From contig NC_063986.1 in NCBI RefSeq assembly GCF_932276165.1, forward strand, positions 2,988,501 to 3,052,500: 64,000 nucleotides of DNA. Reading direction: 5' to 3'. Position 1 is the first letter of the stretch, and each line of letters begins with the position of its first letter. Below are positions 46,259 through 58,900 of the stretch, piece by piece. The position numbers were made by a program, and so were the translations under genes. Origin of the DNA: Plutella xylostella (taxonomy: Eukaryota > Arthropoda > Insecta > Lepidoptera > Plutellidae). Below the pieces are notes generated by a model that searched no databases, was not told the DNA's origin, and worked only from the letters and a program-made list of their open reading frames with translations.

Positions 46259-46347
46259 TGTACGGTCATGTGCAGAGAAACCTGGCCCCCTTCTCATAGA
46301 AACGATGCTTCTGAGAGGGGTCAGGTTTCTCTGCCCCTTACTGTACC
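46259..46347 (+). ncRNA. MicroRNA-precursor-like hairpin
   Basis: The 5' arm GCAGAGAAACCTGGCCCC (from 46272) pairs with the 3' arm GGGGTCAGGTTTCTCTGC (to 46334) with one G-T wobble. Below it a basal stem of about 12 positions continues with scattered mismatches (46260-46271 against 46335-46346). Above it the stem goes on with two small bulges to a seven-base loop at 46302-46308. Size, mismatch pattern and small loop match an insect pri-miRNA. The flanks are unique and no MITE ends or target duplication are visible. I do not recognise the mature sequence, and the expressed strand could be either. Confidence 0.5.
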
Positions 46348-49225
46348 ATTCGCTAGGTCTAAACTTGCATTATCACCTGCCTAATGAGTTTAGTCCAGGG
46401 TCTATTATGGACGGCGCACGCCACGCAGCTACGAGTATCATCATGACTAACGCTTATGCTTTCCCACGTTCATGCAATTTATTTACGACTATCTATCGAA
46501 CTGTTTTGTTTATGCCGATCTAATAGACAGGTAGGGAAATAAGTAGATTGATTTCAGTAAGAGCGTAGTTTATTCGATTTTATTTGTAAATTCAGCTGTG
46601 TTTTAAACATTGTTGTATGAGTTTTATTTATTGCACTCTCTATGTTAATAGTTTTTTTTTGTATACTTAATTATTTTGAAGTCGAATTCCTGAAAAGATA
46701 CCTGAGACAAAAATAATTTTCGTTGCTTCGAAAATTACGAAATACGACATTGTGGTTTTAAATTAACTTGACGTTATCGTATCTTATAGTTAGTTACCCA
46801 CAAATGGCTTGTTGCACCACTTTCTTAGATAATTTCAACAAGTGCATCTATTGAATGCGATTTATCTAACTAAGCTTCGAGCTTTCTCGGCGGTAACTTC
46901 GTGATAAGGCTAATTTCACACCTAAGTTTTGTACTTAAAGTTACGCAACTTTACGGTCAACGTTTCGTTCATATCACTGGTTGTAGAATGAAGTGTAGTG
47001 GCGCTACAGTAGAACGACTGTGTATATTCTCTTTTGTTGTTGTTATTGGTGTGATGATTGGATGCATCAATGATATTCTTGAGACTGTTATTATGAGCAT
47101 AAAACCACAGACCAATAGAAAGCTATTGGTACCTAGTTTTCAATTCTTTAATGCATTTTTAACACTTTTCTATGATGTCTTTTATTTGAAATTTGAATCT
47201 GCTTACAAGCACTGGACTGACTACATAAGATATACAATACACATACCTAATTTGAGACTATAATAACTGTACTTCTCCTATAGCTATGTAGTGTATATCT
47301 ATTTAGGGAAACACTTAGCGACTCTTGCATTAGACGCCCACAAGCACTTTCTACTCTATAGATACAAGTTTTAAACCGTAAAGTACACAAAGATTGCATT
47401 AAACCAACTACTTTTATTGTCCGTGACAAGTGTTAGTAATATTTAACCCGATGGTAACATGTTCCAAAACCTCTATCTTTATCTCTAACGATTCTATAGA
47501 ATTGATAACTATATTTTTTCTATGTTATTGATAAAATTAACAATGTAATAATAATAACTATACTAACTATTGTATAATAAATATAAATAATAATAATAAC
47601 TATACTAAGTATTGAATACTTAGTACAAATTTTAATCTGAAAAGCTTTTCAAGAAAATCATACTTATACATAATCATTATCGTAACTAAGTATGTATTTT
47701 GTATACAATAAAGTGTTAAAATAAATAAATAAATTAACTTTCTGTACCTAACTTAAAATTTCAATCAGATTAAGATCATCATTCTAAGTATTAGTACTTA
47801 AAGAAAATTTGATAAGTATAATAAACTCAGACGAGAACCATAAAAAGTCCTTCCAGACCAAGTCAACCCTGCAATAGCCAACCGTTTTTGCGGCAACAAA
47901 ATAACACTTTCCTGGTACTTTTTAAACGCTCTCCCGGTTCTTATTTCTCTTAACAATCACTGGCTGGAATACGGAGGCCATAAAACTGTCTGACGAAGTT
48001 GTCGAAGGCGTGGCCCCATGGTTTATGGTGAATTTTGTTCGGAGATCTTCACTCGAGAGTGGGAACAAATAAATATTGCGGCGGTACTGGAGGGTTGACT
48101 CAGCGAACAGATGACTGGCTGGTTGGTTACGGAATATAATTATGAAAAAAATATATATGACGTGTCTGGGAAAGTCTTAGTTCTCCAATCTAAACTTACG
48201 ACTAATTGAGTATTTACTGTAATTATGACTATTGCATGCACCTTATAACAAAAGTTATTTTCAAAATCATTATTCCTAAAAGTACCAATAAAAAGTGTTA
48301 CATAAGTACCTACTTAGTTCATTAGTAACCGTTAGTACAATAATTTTATAATTATTATGTAGGTATTCTTCTGTAACTAACAACTAAACTACTGATAACA
48401 GATACTTAACTTAAATTATTTCAGTGGGCCATGGGAAAGTTCAAAAGTTATCATTTTGTAGGAAATATATCTTACAAAGTTTAGGGTTCCCATGTCAGTA
48501 GCATCATTAATTAAAGAAAACAAACAAGGAATTTATTTTTATCATTGTTATTTATTGATTTCCGAACTTATCGGTACAATTTATTGATTCCTAAACGAAC
48601 AATCAAAAGTAAAAAGAAATGCTTTAATGGCTTCTGTTATCGGCCTGCTATATATTTACTACACACTGTTTCATTGAAAAATTAACTGACTAAAAGCTAT
48701 TAATCACATGGTACTTCCTTCATTACTTCGTTATCGGGAGCGTACACTTGGTTCCCGCATGAGAAAGGAACAATTCTGTCGAAATAACGTGAATGTTCCT
48801 GAAGCTGGCTGCTATTACACTTTTGTACTTTGTCAAAGTAACAAACCATATACTACATAGATAGATAAATAACAGTAAATAAATAAATAGTACCTAGTTT
48901 CAGGTTTAACGTTACAATACCCAACGGACATATACCTACCTACAATTTATAAATAATGTGTCCAAATCTACATTCAATTATGGAACGGCCTGTACTCAAA
49001 AACAGAGGGCAACCAACCCAGTAACGTTCATAAATCAAAACAGTGATTAATTTTTGGTTTGTTTTTAAAATTTTATAATTAAAGTAAATTGAAATTAGTA
49101 AAAGTACTTACGTATGTGAACATTCTACTCATCATTCGTGAGAATGCTAGACCTGAATGGCCTATCTAGGTATCTCTCAATGTCTGGTAGCCCTTAGGTA
49201 CATAATATAAAATGATTCCTAAACT
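46348..49225. other. No supported gene
   Basis: An open frame of 120 codons at 46901-47260 (one possible membrane segment, FSFVVVIGVMIGCI) has no recognisable domain or splice context and I do not call it. The section 47870-48120 is repeat-free and less AT-rich than its surroundings. Confidence 0.4.
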
Positions 49226-49414
49226 ATCTATTCCAACGCGCTTCGCTTCGCCTTCAAAAGTTTTCGCGTCGGAATTCCGGGATAAAAAGTAGCCTATGTT
49301 CTTTCCCAGGGTCTAAACCGTATGTATACCAAATTACTTTCAAATCGGTTTAGGCGTGAAAGAGTAACAGACAGACAGATACAGTTACTTTCGAATTTAT
49401 AATATTAGTTAGGA
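49226..49414 (-). mobile_element. Lep1-type Helitron, inverted copy
   Basis: Read on the minus strand it starts TCCTAACTAATATTATAAAT, then CTGTCTGTCTGTTACTC, the GGGATAAAAAGTAGCC block (as plus: AAAGTAGCCTATGTTC) and the GCGAAGCGAAGCGCG 3' hairpin. The terminal CTAG is mutated. A second TCCTAACT lies directly beyond the 5' end (49416-49424). Confidence 0.7.
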
Positions 49415-49923
49415 TAGTTAGGATTATATTATTAAATTCGTTAATGAAATTTACTTGTTTCTGGTATGAATTAAGTAAATTGTGTCGTAAACTAAGCTAT
49501 TTATTAGCATTCTAGATTTTACGGTCGTGTTAAGTGGATTACGTCTTTAAGCGGGTACTTTCATAACAATAGTATTTTAATGCTAGTCTCAAAATAATGT
49601 TTCTACTAAGTATACGGAAGTATGTTGACAGGGTTGCGTGTCCCCAAATTTGGGTAAAAGGAGAACTATTAAAAGTGCCCAATGAAAACCGACTTTCTTG
49701 TGTAGCTGGCTAGTAACATTTGTGATTAGTACAGTATGCATAAATAATAATAACTAGTTTCCTTGGTAAGTACACCTAGAAAACTAGTAAAAAGTTAATA
49801 AAATTCACGCTTTTAATAAAAGTAACGTGTAATATCTATAGTAATGTACCTACTTAGGTATAATTTCGATAGAATTTTAGGTACGATCCAATGATTCTTC
49901 TCGGAATTCTTCTGGTCGTGGAT

Positions 49924-49949
49924 GCTTACCCTAAATATTTAGGGTAAGC
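49924..49949. repeat. 26-bp perfect palindrome
   Basis: GCTTACCCTAAAT followed by its exact complement, with no loop. Function unknown. Confidence 0.6.
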
Positions 49950-52900
49950 GACCACCTAGCGGTATATATCGTACGTAGGTATAGCATCAAACGGATTGTC
50001 ATAGATGTATAGAAAAACGTCGTCGGCAATGCCGTAGTACTTGTGTAAATTTCTATAAGTACAAAGAATACGGAATGCGTTACGTCTGTTGTCTACGATG
50101 CCGAAAAGTGGACGCTAACCTTTAAACGAAATAAACCTAAATTTTTACTGCTATCGGTACCATATCAGATTCTTATCGTGGGCTTTCTTTCTGTAGCTAA
50201 TATGCGGGGTGGAAGAAATTGGATTTAGATTGGGCCGACTTAAAAATTCCCCGAGCTTTTGTTTTTGGGGGAAATGACATTTTGATGGACGTATCAAAAT
50301 GAGATTTGAAAGTTGTTCCCCATTTTCCCTGACTAAGGGAGTTTTAAGTTGGCTGAAAGGTGCCAGCGGCGTCGTGTGATAAATGAGAGTAAGAAATTAG
50401 GAGCGATGAGATTAAAGCGTAAATGATAGGAAAACTTCTCTCGAGGTTTACTATTTGTGGATTTTAAATTTAGTTGGTATTGATTGCGTTGGCTATTTTT
50501 TGTGGGTGTGAATATCTTAAGAGAGCCTGCATCTAGAACATGAGTGTTAGAAGACCACTGCTTATAAATAGATATTTTCGTAGCAGGGTAATTCGAGTCA
50601 CATGATTTATATTAATTTCTTTTAAAAGATTACATTAATACCAATATAACAATACTATCCGCCATTAATTATCATAGACCAATTAATTATTGTTATGATT
50701 TGTGGTAGGTGTGGTTTCTTGCCTCCGTTCTTCTCCTAAGATCGAAAGAGCCCCTTATCCGAACGGACTCACCTAGTTTGTAAACATTTACGTTCATCAG
50801 AAAATTTTATATTTATACGATGAATAAAAACATTTGACTTTGACTTTGAGATACGTTGACTCTACTCCAGTAAATAAGTTTTTAGGGAATAGATCTATCT
50901 CTCATCCCCGTCTGAGTCTAAGGTTTTATTATTCTGAGTTGGAAAAAGCATTAAAATACAGTATAAAAATTTGAGCTGTTTTCCCGGCACGGAGCTTTAT
51001 CTACATAACAAAACGTATTGTTTCATCCGAAAGGTGCGCTATAAAGGTATTTAAAATATCGCAAAGGGCCGGTTCACAAAGGGTTGTGCATAAAGGCTTT
51101 TAAATTTAATGTAAGGCAATTAATTTCAGTTACAAGGTTTACGATGTTTATGGCTCCGGAACAAATGGAACCATTTGTTATACAGGGTGAAATTTTACTA
51201 GTGATCTATCCGAAGGGGATCTATATGAAATTGTTCATAAACAGAACATCGTAATTTTCATAATCTCGGTACTCGATTTTGTAGAAATGAATGAAAACAG
51301 AAAGAAGAAAAAATGCGAACGCCTATTATTATATTCACACCTCTGGCTTGGGCTTTAGTCTAAAGGTTTAAAAAAGATGGATACGTTGGGTACCTATATC
51401 TACTTGCATTAACTACTTATATCCATATAGATTTTAGAACCTAGTGCACTTGTTAGGTATAGTACCAAACTTAAAGCTTTATACTTATTTTTCTTTTTTT
51501 TATTGTTCTCTACCATACCACAAAATAATCACTATACTCTTTGCGTAAAATCTGGCACTAGTCGAGTGTACTTACCAACTCGAGTGCGTCAAAGGAATAA
51601 AACCGTGTCATATTTATATTTTCCGAAGCGCGAGTGTATGAATGCATAGTGAAATATGAAGTGGCACTTTTGTGTGCGTACCTACTTGAAACTATTTCTA
51701 GTACGTCGATTATTAGTAAGTTTAGACAGGTGTTCAAGAGAAAATTTTGGTAAGAGTGTGTGAGAGAGTGCCCTCTGGCAAAATGCTAGTTAATGCTCTT
51801 TATGGATCTACTTTATTTATCTCTAAATATCTCCGTTATTTAGTTGTTGTACTTTGGTTGTAGTAGCTTCACCTTAACATAAAACCCAGAAGTCATATGA
51901 TTTGATCTTAAAAAGCTGCACTTAAGGATATTGTAGTGTATATAAAATATATGGGTTTTGTGTACTTATCTATGCAGTTTTTTAAAGAAAGTATGTACAC
52001 ATATGTACACATAGGTATTGTATAAATAAAATAGTGAAAATTGTAATACCTACATAATTAAGTATGTATGGATGTTTAACTTATATACCATACGTTAGAA
52101 ATCCACAAAGCGTTGGCGAAGTTATAAATTAAAAGTAGTGGTTTTGAGCCAAAAACTATTTAAAATCTCGGGCATTGGTTATGTTATGTTCAATTTCATT
52201 TGGACATTTATGACAACTATTAAAGTAATGTTTATGATTAGAAATATAATAAAATAAGATGACCTATATTCCAATTTCATCATCCTCATCATCAAATCAT
52301 ACTAATATCATCCTACGCAAAATTTTGATAACTTTCGCGGAAAAGAGACGCAAAGTACCTATATTCATTTTATAGTGCTGTGTTTTCGTTGTCGACGTCA
52401 TCTTCAATTCTTACGAATAACTGATATATTAGGCTAACACTTGAAATTTCAAAGTCAAGAATAAGTTCCAAACATAAATAGTTGGTAAACCAATAGGTTT
52501 TTACGTAGATACTTAGCTACAATTTGCAATGTGTCAAAAGTCAACCAATAATCGCTGGTTATGCTCTAACCCACTATGGCGAAAATGGAACTTATTATGT
52601 TATTTAAATGTGTATTACTATACAAGAGGAAATCAGATGTTTCATTTGGTGGCATTTTTGATCGTATTTTAATTATTCAATTCATCGTCATAATGATTTC
52701 ACAATGATCATAGCATTCGCTGTAACAATGAACCCTTCATCGCATTCGGATACGAAAATATTACCATAAAAAATTACGTACAAATATTTATTTTTGCACC
52801 GCTAAAAAATAACACGAATTCCCACTCGCATCTACAGGGTGAGCAAAAAGTGAACCTGTTCAGAAATGCTCAGCTATCTGCCGTAAATTCACAGGTTTTT

Positions 52901-53946
52901 CCGCATTAAGAGAGTGTGAGTGGAAAGCACTTTGAGTGTGCATTACTGCGACCGAGTAGTGTCCATGTTTTATTTATTCGTTTGCGTCTGACGCGGAAAA
53001 GTGGTGTTAATGCACCTGAATTTTACACGGCTTTAAAATATGCTTTTCTGTCTAGCTTGTTCTCTACGTTGTTGGTTTAGTTGTAACTATTTATGTTGTT
53101 TACCGCCGTGTGGTCTAAGGTCACATAATTTATCGTGGCGTAACTTAGAAGTTTTTTTCTAAAGTGAAATGGATTATATTGTTATTCAAAATGTAAGTGG
53201 TCGTATCAATAGAAGAAGACCTCTTTATTCAAATGAGATCTTATCTACTACTGATAGTATCAGAGAAAAGCGTGCATTTTTGACGAAAACACGCCGGGCG
53301 GTCGACGAGTTATAATAAATATATTAGTCCAACTCAGTTTCCGACGGGTTACACCGCTTCTATAAATTTCAAAGCCACACGACACCATTCAATTTAAAGC
53401 GCAATAAAAAGAAAAACCACCACGAAGCGACCAAATTGAATATGTATTAGTGTAATGCAATATAATTGTAATACCGTCCTCTCGCTTTTGATCCTGTTAC
53501 CAACGAAAAATGTATGAGGCACCCCACTGGACGTTATCTCCGGGGCGCCTGGCCACAAATTTTAACTTAACTAATGCGTAGATTTACGTGTACAAATCTG
53601 GTCCCTACGCGTTGGTATCAAAGAAGCTTTTGAGTTGTAGCATTTTACCGGGTGGTCTCTAAACTAATTAGGCCCCCTTCTCTGTGTCAATGTTGTCGCG
53701 GCGCGTGGCGCAGTTTAATGCGTGTGTCTCCATTAGGCGACTCACCCTATGTTTAAATAACACCCTGTGTACGGTGCAAATTCGCCAAAATTGATTTGTG
53801 TCTGTTTGATGTTTGAAGTTAGTTAGGGTGCGGTGTTTACTGTCTAATGCAATTTGCGCGCCAGAAAAATGCTCTAGGTTTTCTGGTAGAGACTGTAGTT
53901 GGGGAAATATTATGGAACTTAAATAAAATATTTATACATAAATATA
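49950..53946. other. No gene seen
   Basis: Non-coding DNA with CAGGGTG-type MITE scraps (near 51184 and 52838) and a LINE tail at 50790. The section 53400-53850 is repeat-free and of mixed composition. Confidence 0.4.
50790..50850 (+). repeat. LINE 3' tail remnant
   Basis: GATGAATAAAAACATTTGAC followed by repeats of TTTGAC, the usual 3' end of a truncated LINE. No coding part is visible. Confidence 0.35.
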
Positions 53947-54060
53947 TAGGTGTTGAAAAAAGGTACTTAACGAAAATTCTGATTTCATTTCCGGGCTTTT
54001 AGATATAAAACGCTGCACACGTAGGTTTCGGCTTAGTTTACCCTTTTTGCAACACCTTGT
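53947..54060. mobile_element. Degraded fold-back MITE related to 44925-45117
   Basis: The right arm is retained (GGTTTCGGCTTAGTTTACCC, TTTTTGCAACACC) with the central TTCCGGGCTTTTAGATATA. The left arm is cut down to about 25 bases (AGGTGTTGAAAAAAGGTAC). Confidence 0.6.
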
Positions 54061-54748
54061 ATATTAATTTTGCTTTTGATTTTTATAACTACAAACATGT
54101 ACCTATAGCAAAATAGAATTATGTTGGTTAAATTCAGCACAATCACGCTGCGACAGCTCGCTGCTATATTTATTTGAAATAATCCGTTGCACTCAGCAAA
54201 GCTCGCACCTGGCACAAGCAATAATAATATCATTTTATATCCCAACTATTTATAATACCGTTCAAATTTGCAGTGTGACGCAAATGCAGCGGATTGCCGC
54301 TATAAGTTACCGTCGAAAATGCGGGACAAATTGTGCTATATTAGTATTAGTGCGGCGCTTACACGCTATGTTTTCGATAAGCTGGCAACGGAAAGGATTG
54401 GAAATGGGTATTGTAGCTTTAGAAGTTGGTAGGATTGAGAATTCTCAATACTAAATACTAATTGAAAAACCGTGGTTTATTGTGGATACATACGTACACA
54501 TAATAAGTTACAGGACTATATTATCCCCGAATGGGTAGTCAGAGGTGGCTCACAAACGAGCCACCCACTTCTTTTCTAACCTATATTTATTTTACTCACG
54601 TGATAAGTCGCAACACGCCGTGTAGGCAGTGTTTACACAGCGTTGCAAATCGAATGTGTTAAACTTAAAGCTCTTAGATGAAGTTTCTTTCAATGTCCTA
54701 AATTTTGCCTTTTCAGTCTTCTTCTTAACACATAAAAAAACGCAAAAC

Positions 54749-55941
54749 TTATCTCTTCGTATCAGCTTTATTAGTAAATATTAGGACTAGGTAGTTGAGC
54801 CCGACCCCGCGCTCGCTCTCGAAGTGTAATGTCACGGACGTGTTGCCGAGGCCGCCCGACACGAGCGACACTTCCCCGCCAGTACGCGCCAGGTCGCGGG
54901 CGATCACCGCCTGTAATGTGGACAGAATAATAGTCATTATAGAGCTGATGGTGATGATGCATGGACTGGTCTGTTGCTGCCTGTAATGTAGACAGTATAA
55001 GGGTCAATTTCGAGCGGGGGTATTTTGAACGCCTCGACTGATTTTCATGGAAACTGTCTTTATCTAAGTCAGTTGAAGGTTGTACAAATGTACAAGCTAC
55101 GCACGCACTATGGGTAACAGCAATTAATGGTGCTTTGCATGTGCCAACCACAAAACACTATTAAATTGTATATAAATAATATATTTCTAAATGTCTATTG
55201 AAGTCGTTAATTTGTTTACCTTTTCGCTGTTGTCATACAAATCCTGCAAATATTTTACCAAGTAAAGTATATAAAGTTGTGCGCGACAAGTTATCATTAA
55301 AATGTAAACGACTGCTTTTCCAGTTAACAATTTTACTGTAAGTACTTGAAACAGACATGAGCAAATACTTCAGACTAGTTATGGACTTCAACGTAGGATT
55401 TTACGATTTAAAAGTATTTAAGTTGAGCTGCCCCTACATGCGTCAGTTTTCTTTTACTATACCAGTCGTTATTTTCAAAGATTTGATATGAATGAGCTAC
55501 AGTCAAACTATAAAGTCCTGACATCAAAGAGTACGATTTTGCTAAGACTTTTATGATCATCAGTTATTTACTTACTTTTACATAAGTCTATTTTAAAAAT
55601 AAAATACCGATTGATTATGGATTTTTAACGGATTTGTCCTTTCATAAATATAACAGATCGATTAAATACGATCTTAAACAATTAGTTAGGAACCACTTTC
55701 GTTTTCACAACTTTATAGATGGACTGTAAGTATGTTTAAATGCGAAACGTACCTTGATGATCCTATCTTTCGTATCCGTATAGGTGTATTCCTTATCTCT
55801 TTTGATAAGTGGTATTCTTCTATACACAATCTTTTCCGTGGAAATCAGCAGATTATTGGACCGGGTTCCCAAAACAAAGTCTTTCGCTTCAAACACATTT
55901 ACACACACCACTAACACCGCCAGAGGAATAAACCACCTCAT
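54749..55941 (-). CDS. MBF2-family secreted protein, 2 exons, 116 aa
   Basis: MBF2-family proteins are small insect secreted proteins, known from Bombyx as a transcription co-activator and in other insects as salivary or fat-body peptides; their general role is unclear. Exon 1 (55941-55753) starts at MRWFIPLAVLVVCVNVFEAK, a clear signal peptide, followed by DFVLGTRSNNLLISTEKIVY and an RRIPLIKRDKEYTY segment. Exon 2 (54910-54749) encodes ARTGGEVSLVSGGLGNTSV, then TLHFESERGVGLNYLVLIF, the conserved family C-terminus. The intron is 842 bases, phase 0, GT-AG. An ATG 13 codons upstream is in frame, but the chosen ATG sits directly before the signal peptide with an A-rich lead. Family members usually run 100-130 aa, so the length fits. 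Confidence 0.82.
54909..55009 (-). repeat. Direct repeat around the MBF2 gene intron acceptor
   Basis: The 30 bases that form the end of the intron and its acceptor (plus GCCTGTAATGTGGACAGAAT, 54909-54938) recur at 54979-55009 with few changes (GCCTGTAATGTAGACAGTAT). The upstream copy therefore carries a second possible AG acceptor about 70 bases before the true one. Confidence 0.65.
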
Positions 55942-58900
55942 TTTAATATGAATGTTTTTTGCATGTTTATTTAAAACCACACTGAGGACGTTCTAGTATC
56001 AATGTTTGAATTGGACTGAGTAGAATTACGTCATTATTATATGAGGAAAATCATAAATGCTGAGAATAACCTCGTGGTCTGTGTAAATATCTAGAATACA
56101 AGGTGAGAAGACAAACATTAATATTCTCCAGACATAAGCTTAGGCGGTTTGCGCTGTGCAGCACTATTTTGGAACCGTATCACAATAAATGTTTGAACGA
56201 CGGCGGATGCAACTGCCAGAGTCGCCAATATAATTTATTGTGACAACAAGTTCTGGCTGTTATCATAACGTATATTTATTAGATTTGACAGCGATAGCAA
56301 GTGCCAAAGATTCTGCTACTCACTATGAATTAAATACAGATTGTTTATTGTCAACTAACTGCAATGAGAAATCAAATAATCATTAACTGTCTTTGTCACC
56401 TGTTGTAAGTTTCAATATACATTTTTGATGACTCAAATCTTTAAATTAGGACCATATACTTATGTATATAAGCACCAATTGAGTCGGTTGTTGTTTGTGA
56501 ATTGTTGATTTATTAATAGAGAACAAATTTTTATCAAAATTTACTTTCGTATATATGTTTTAGTTTTCAGATTTAATGTTTTGTTTATGCAAGATATACC
56601 TAATAATTTGAAGTGTCCTATGTATATACTTTATCATTTACTTATGTAATTTACTTGACTATACATCATTATGATTACCTCTTTAATATAAGTAAGAGTA
56701 TAAGTAGTATAACTTACCTTACAAAACATTCTAAACACTGCAGCCGAACGAACGTAACTTTAATAGATTAGGGCGGGCCCAAGTCAATAATTTTAAAGAA
56801 TCCGTGCAATTACAAAGAAAATTTAAAAGATGAATGTGTTAATTACACGTACCGACAGGAAGATGAAATGCTTTTGTTTAAGTGATTTCATCAGGGAATA
56901 AATTTAATGGAATTGCATACGAAATGCACCTGTAAGATGGTTGGGAACATCCGCAGGGCTTACGGGCTTCTCCTGTCTGATTCTATAAACTTTCTACCTT
57001 CTTCCTAATTAATATTTTCTGTTAAAGTGATACCTTAACTGTAAAAATTATACATAGTTAAATTAGTACGAAACTATGCTCACAACTGTAATCTCAGAGA
57101 GAGATAATGAGATTCAGAGATGTCGAACCCTACAGTAGACTAGGTTTCTCGACAAATTAGCTAGACAGATAAGGGCCACTGGTTGCTCATACGCAGGGTG
57201 TTTGTTATACGTACTCGTACTGGTCTTTTCTACAGAGTAACATTACTTGGTGAGACACCGTAACATTAGAGCAGCAATTATAAACGATACCTGTGACAGC
57301 TGGCAGTTGAACGTCCAAAAGATTTTATAAATAAAATCATAAATGTAAAAAAAAATACTAATCCAACAATGCCAACACGGGATCCGCCTCTGAGAGGCTG
57401 CACCTCAGACATTTGTAACTCTTTTGCCGCGGGCGACGGGCGCTACTTGTGCTACTTTATACGAGAACACTCGCCCCGACCCGCTACCGGGGTAGATATG
57501 ACGGCTAATTTATTACGTGTCGTATCTAGCGCGAGCTCATCTTTGGTAGTAATTTTTGAATGGGAAAAATATTGTGATTAATGTCGATCTTGCAAAAAAA
57601 AACAAACAAAGATCCGACAATAAGACACTCACGAGCAATGAAAAAGTTCCACTCACAAAATGCCCCAAATGGCCCCAATTTGTAGAAAGCGTTTTTAGAG
57701 TAATTTGGTGCTAGTGTAATAACTTATTACTATTGAGTAGTTAATTCTAATTAAGGTCCATTAAGTTTCGAAGAATTAAACAAGTGGGTACCTAAGTAAT
57801 ATTGATATTTTTTATAGTCCGGTCTACGTATTCGGCTATAGTAAAATAGAGTGCAGCTTTGAAAGCGAAACGTGCTAACACTTCGGAATTTTACAGGCTG
57901 AAAAGAGAATTCCAAAACTATTTTATGAAGAATTTTACAAGCAAAAGCTTCTATAGTTATATATTAGTTTTACAGTCGTGTAAAAGCTTGCTTTGCGAAT
58001 GCTCTTTGTATTGTAAATTACAGAGATATGCGACTTTTCCGACTGCGAGCGATGACATGTTAGTTAGAAATGAGAGGGGATGTTGCTACTTATGCTGCAT
58101 CTCAATAATGTACTTTTTGATAAAATATCTAAATTAGTAGGTAATCATCAGGATGTTAGAAAAAAGTTCAGCAGGCTCAAACTGGGTTGGTGCTCAGAAA
58201 CTAAGAGAAAGTACAGTTCTTCATAAAATCTTTGTTAGTCTTATAACTTGTTAGTAGTTTTGTTTTTTTCAGGAAATTTGAATGTTTCATAAGTGATTCC
58301 AAAAGTATGAGTTCTAAATATTGCCATACCCATAAAAAGCTCCATTCACCATCGTCGATAACCTTTCCCTTCACTGTTACTACAAAATCATTACCTATCA
58401 CAGAACCTATTACTCAAATAAGTCTGTAAATTGTACAGCGCCCACTCGGATGTTATTCCAGACTGAGATCTCGGATGCCGGCGTCTCGCTTTGATCTTTC
58501 CCTCGCCTTTTTGCTGAACACTTGTTTAATGTGACGACAAATAACTCAAACAGCGACTCTGCAGTCTTTTTGAGTTTAGATCTCTCGCTGCGCTCGCAGA
58601 TCATCTGAAGCTAGTTCTGGGGTAGGTTTTGCATCACTCTCACTTACATCGCACAGCCACAAGAGCGAGCGCGACGTAGAACTTTTGCCACGTCTTAAAT
58701 GCGCCCCGTGCTAGCCCTTCTGTAGGACAGTCATCGTTGGCTCATCGCTGAATCTCGTCAATTTCTATGTCAAAATATATAGGAGGAGTCATGTTTTGAA
58801 TATGATATTCAGGATTGATACTGTATGTAGGTAAGGTTATCTTTTATTCAGAATCACCTAGCAGTACTTACTAGAATTGTTTTTGGATTATATATTATAT

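Noticed and set aside
46901..47263. 120-aa plus-strand ORF with a hydrophobic segment
   Set aside because: No family resemblance, no splice sites or promoter context, and codon content like surrounding AT-rich DNA.
53696..53740. GTGGCGCAGTTTAATGCG as a SINE A box
   Set aside because: No B box or SINE body follows, so it stays unassigned.
57369..57581. 70-aa ORF in a GC-rich patch
   Set aside because: No homology that I recognise and no neighbouring exon. It could be a repeat fragment, but I cannot support it.
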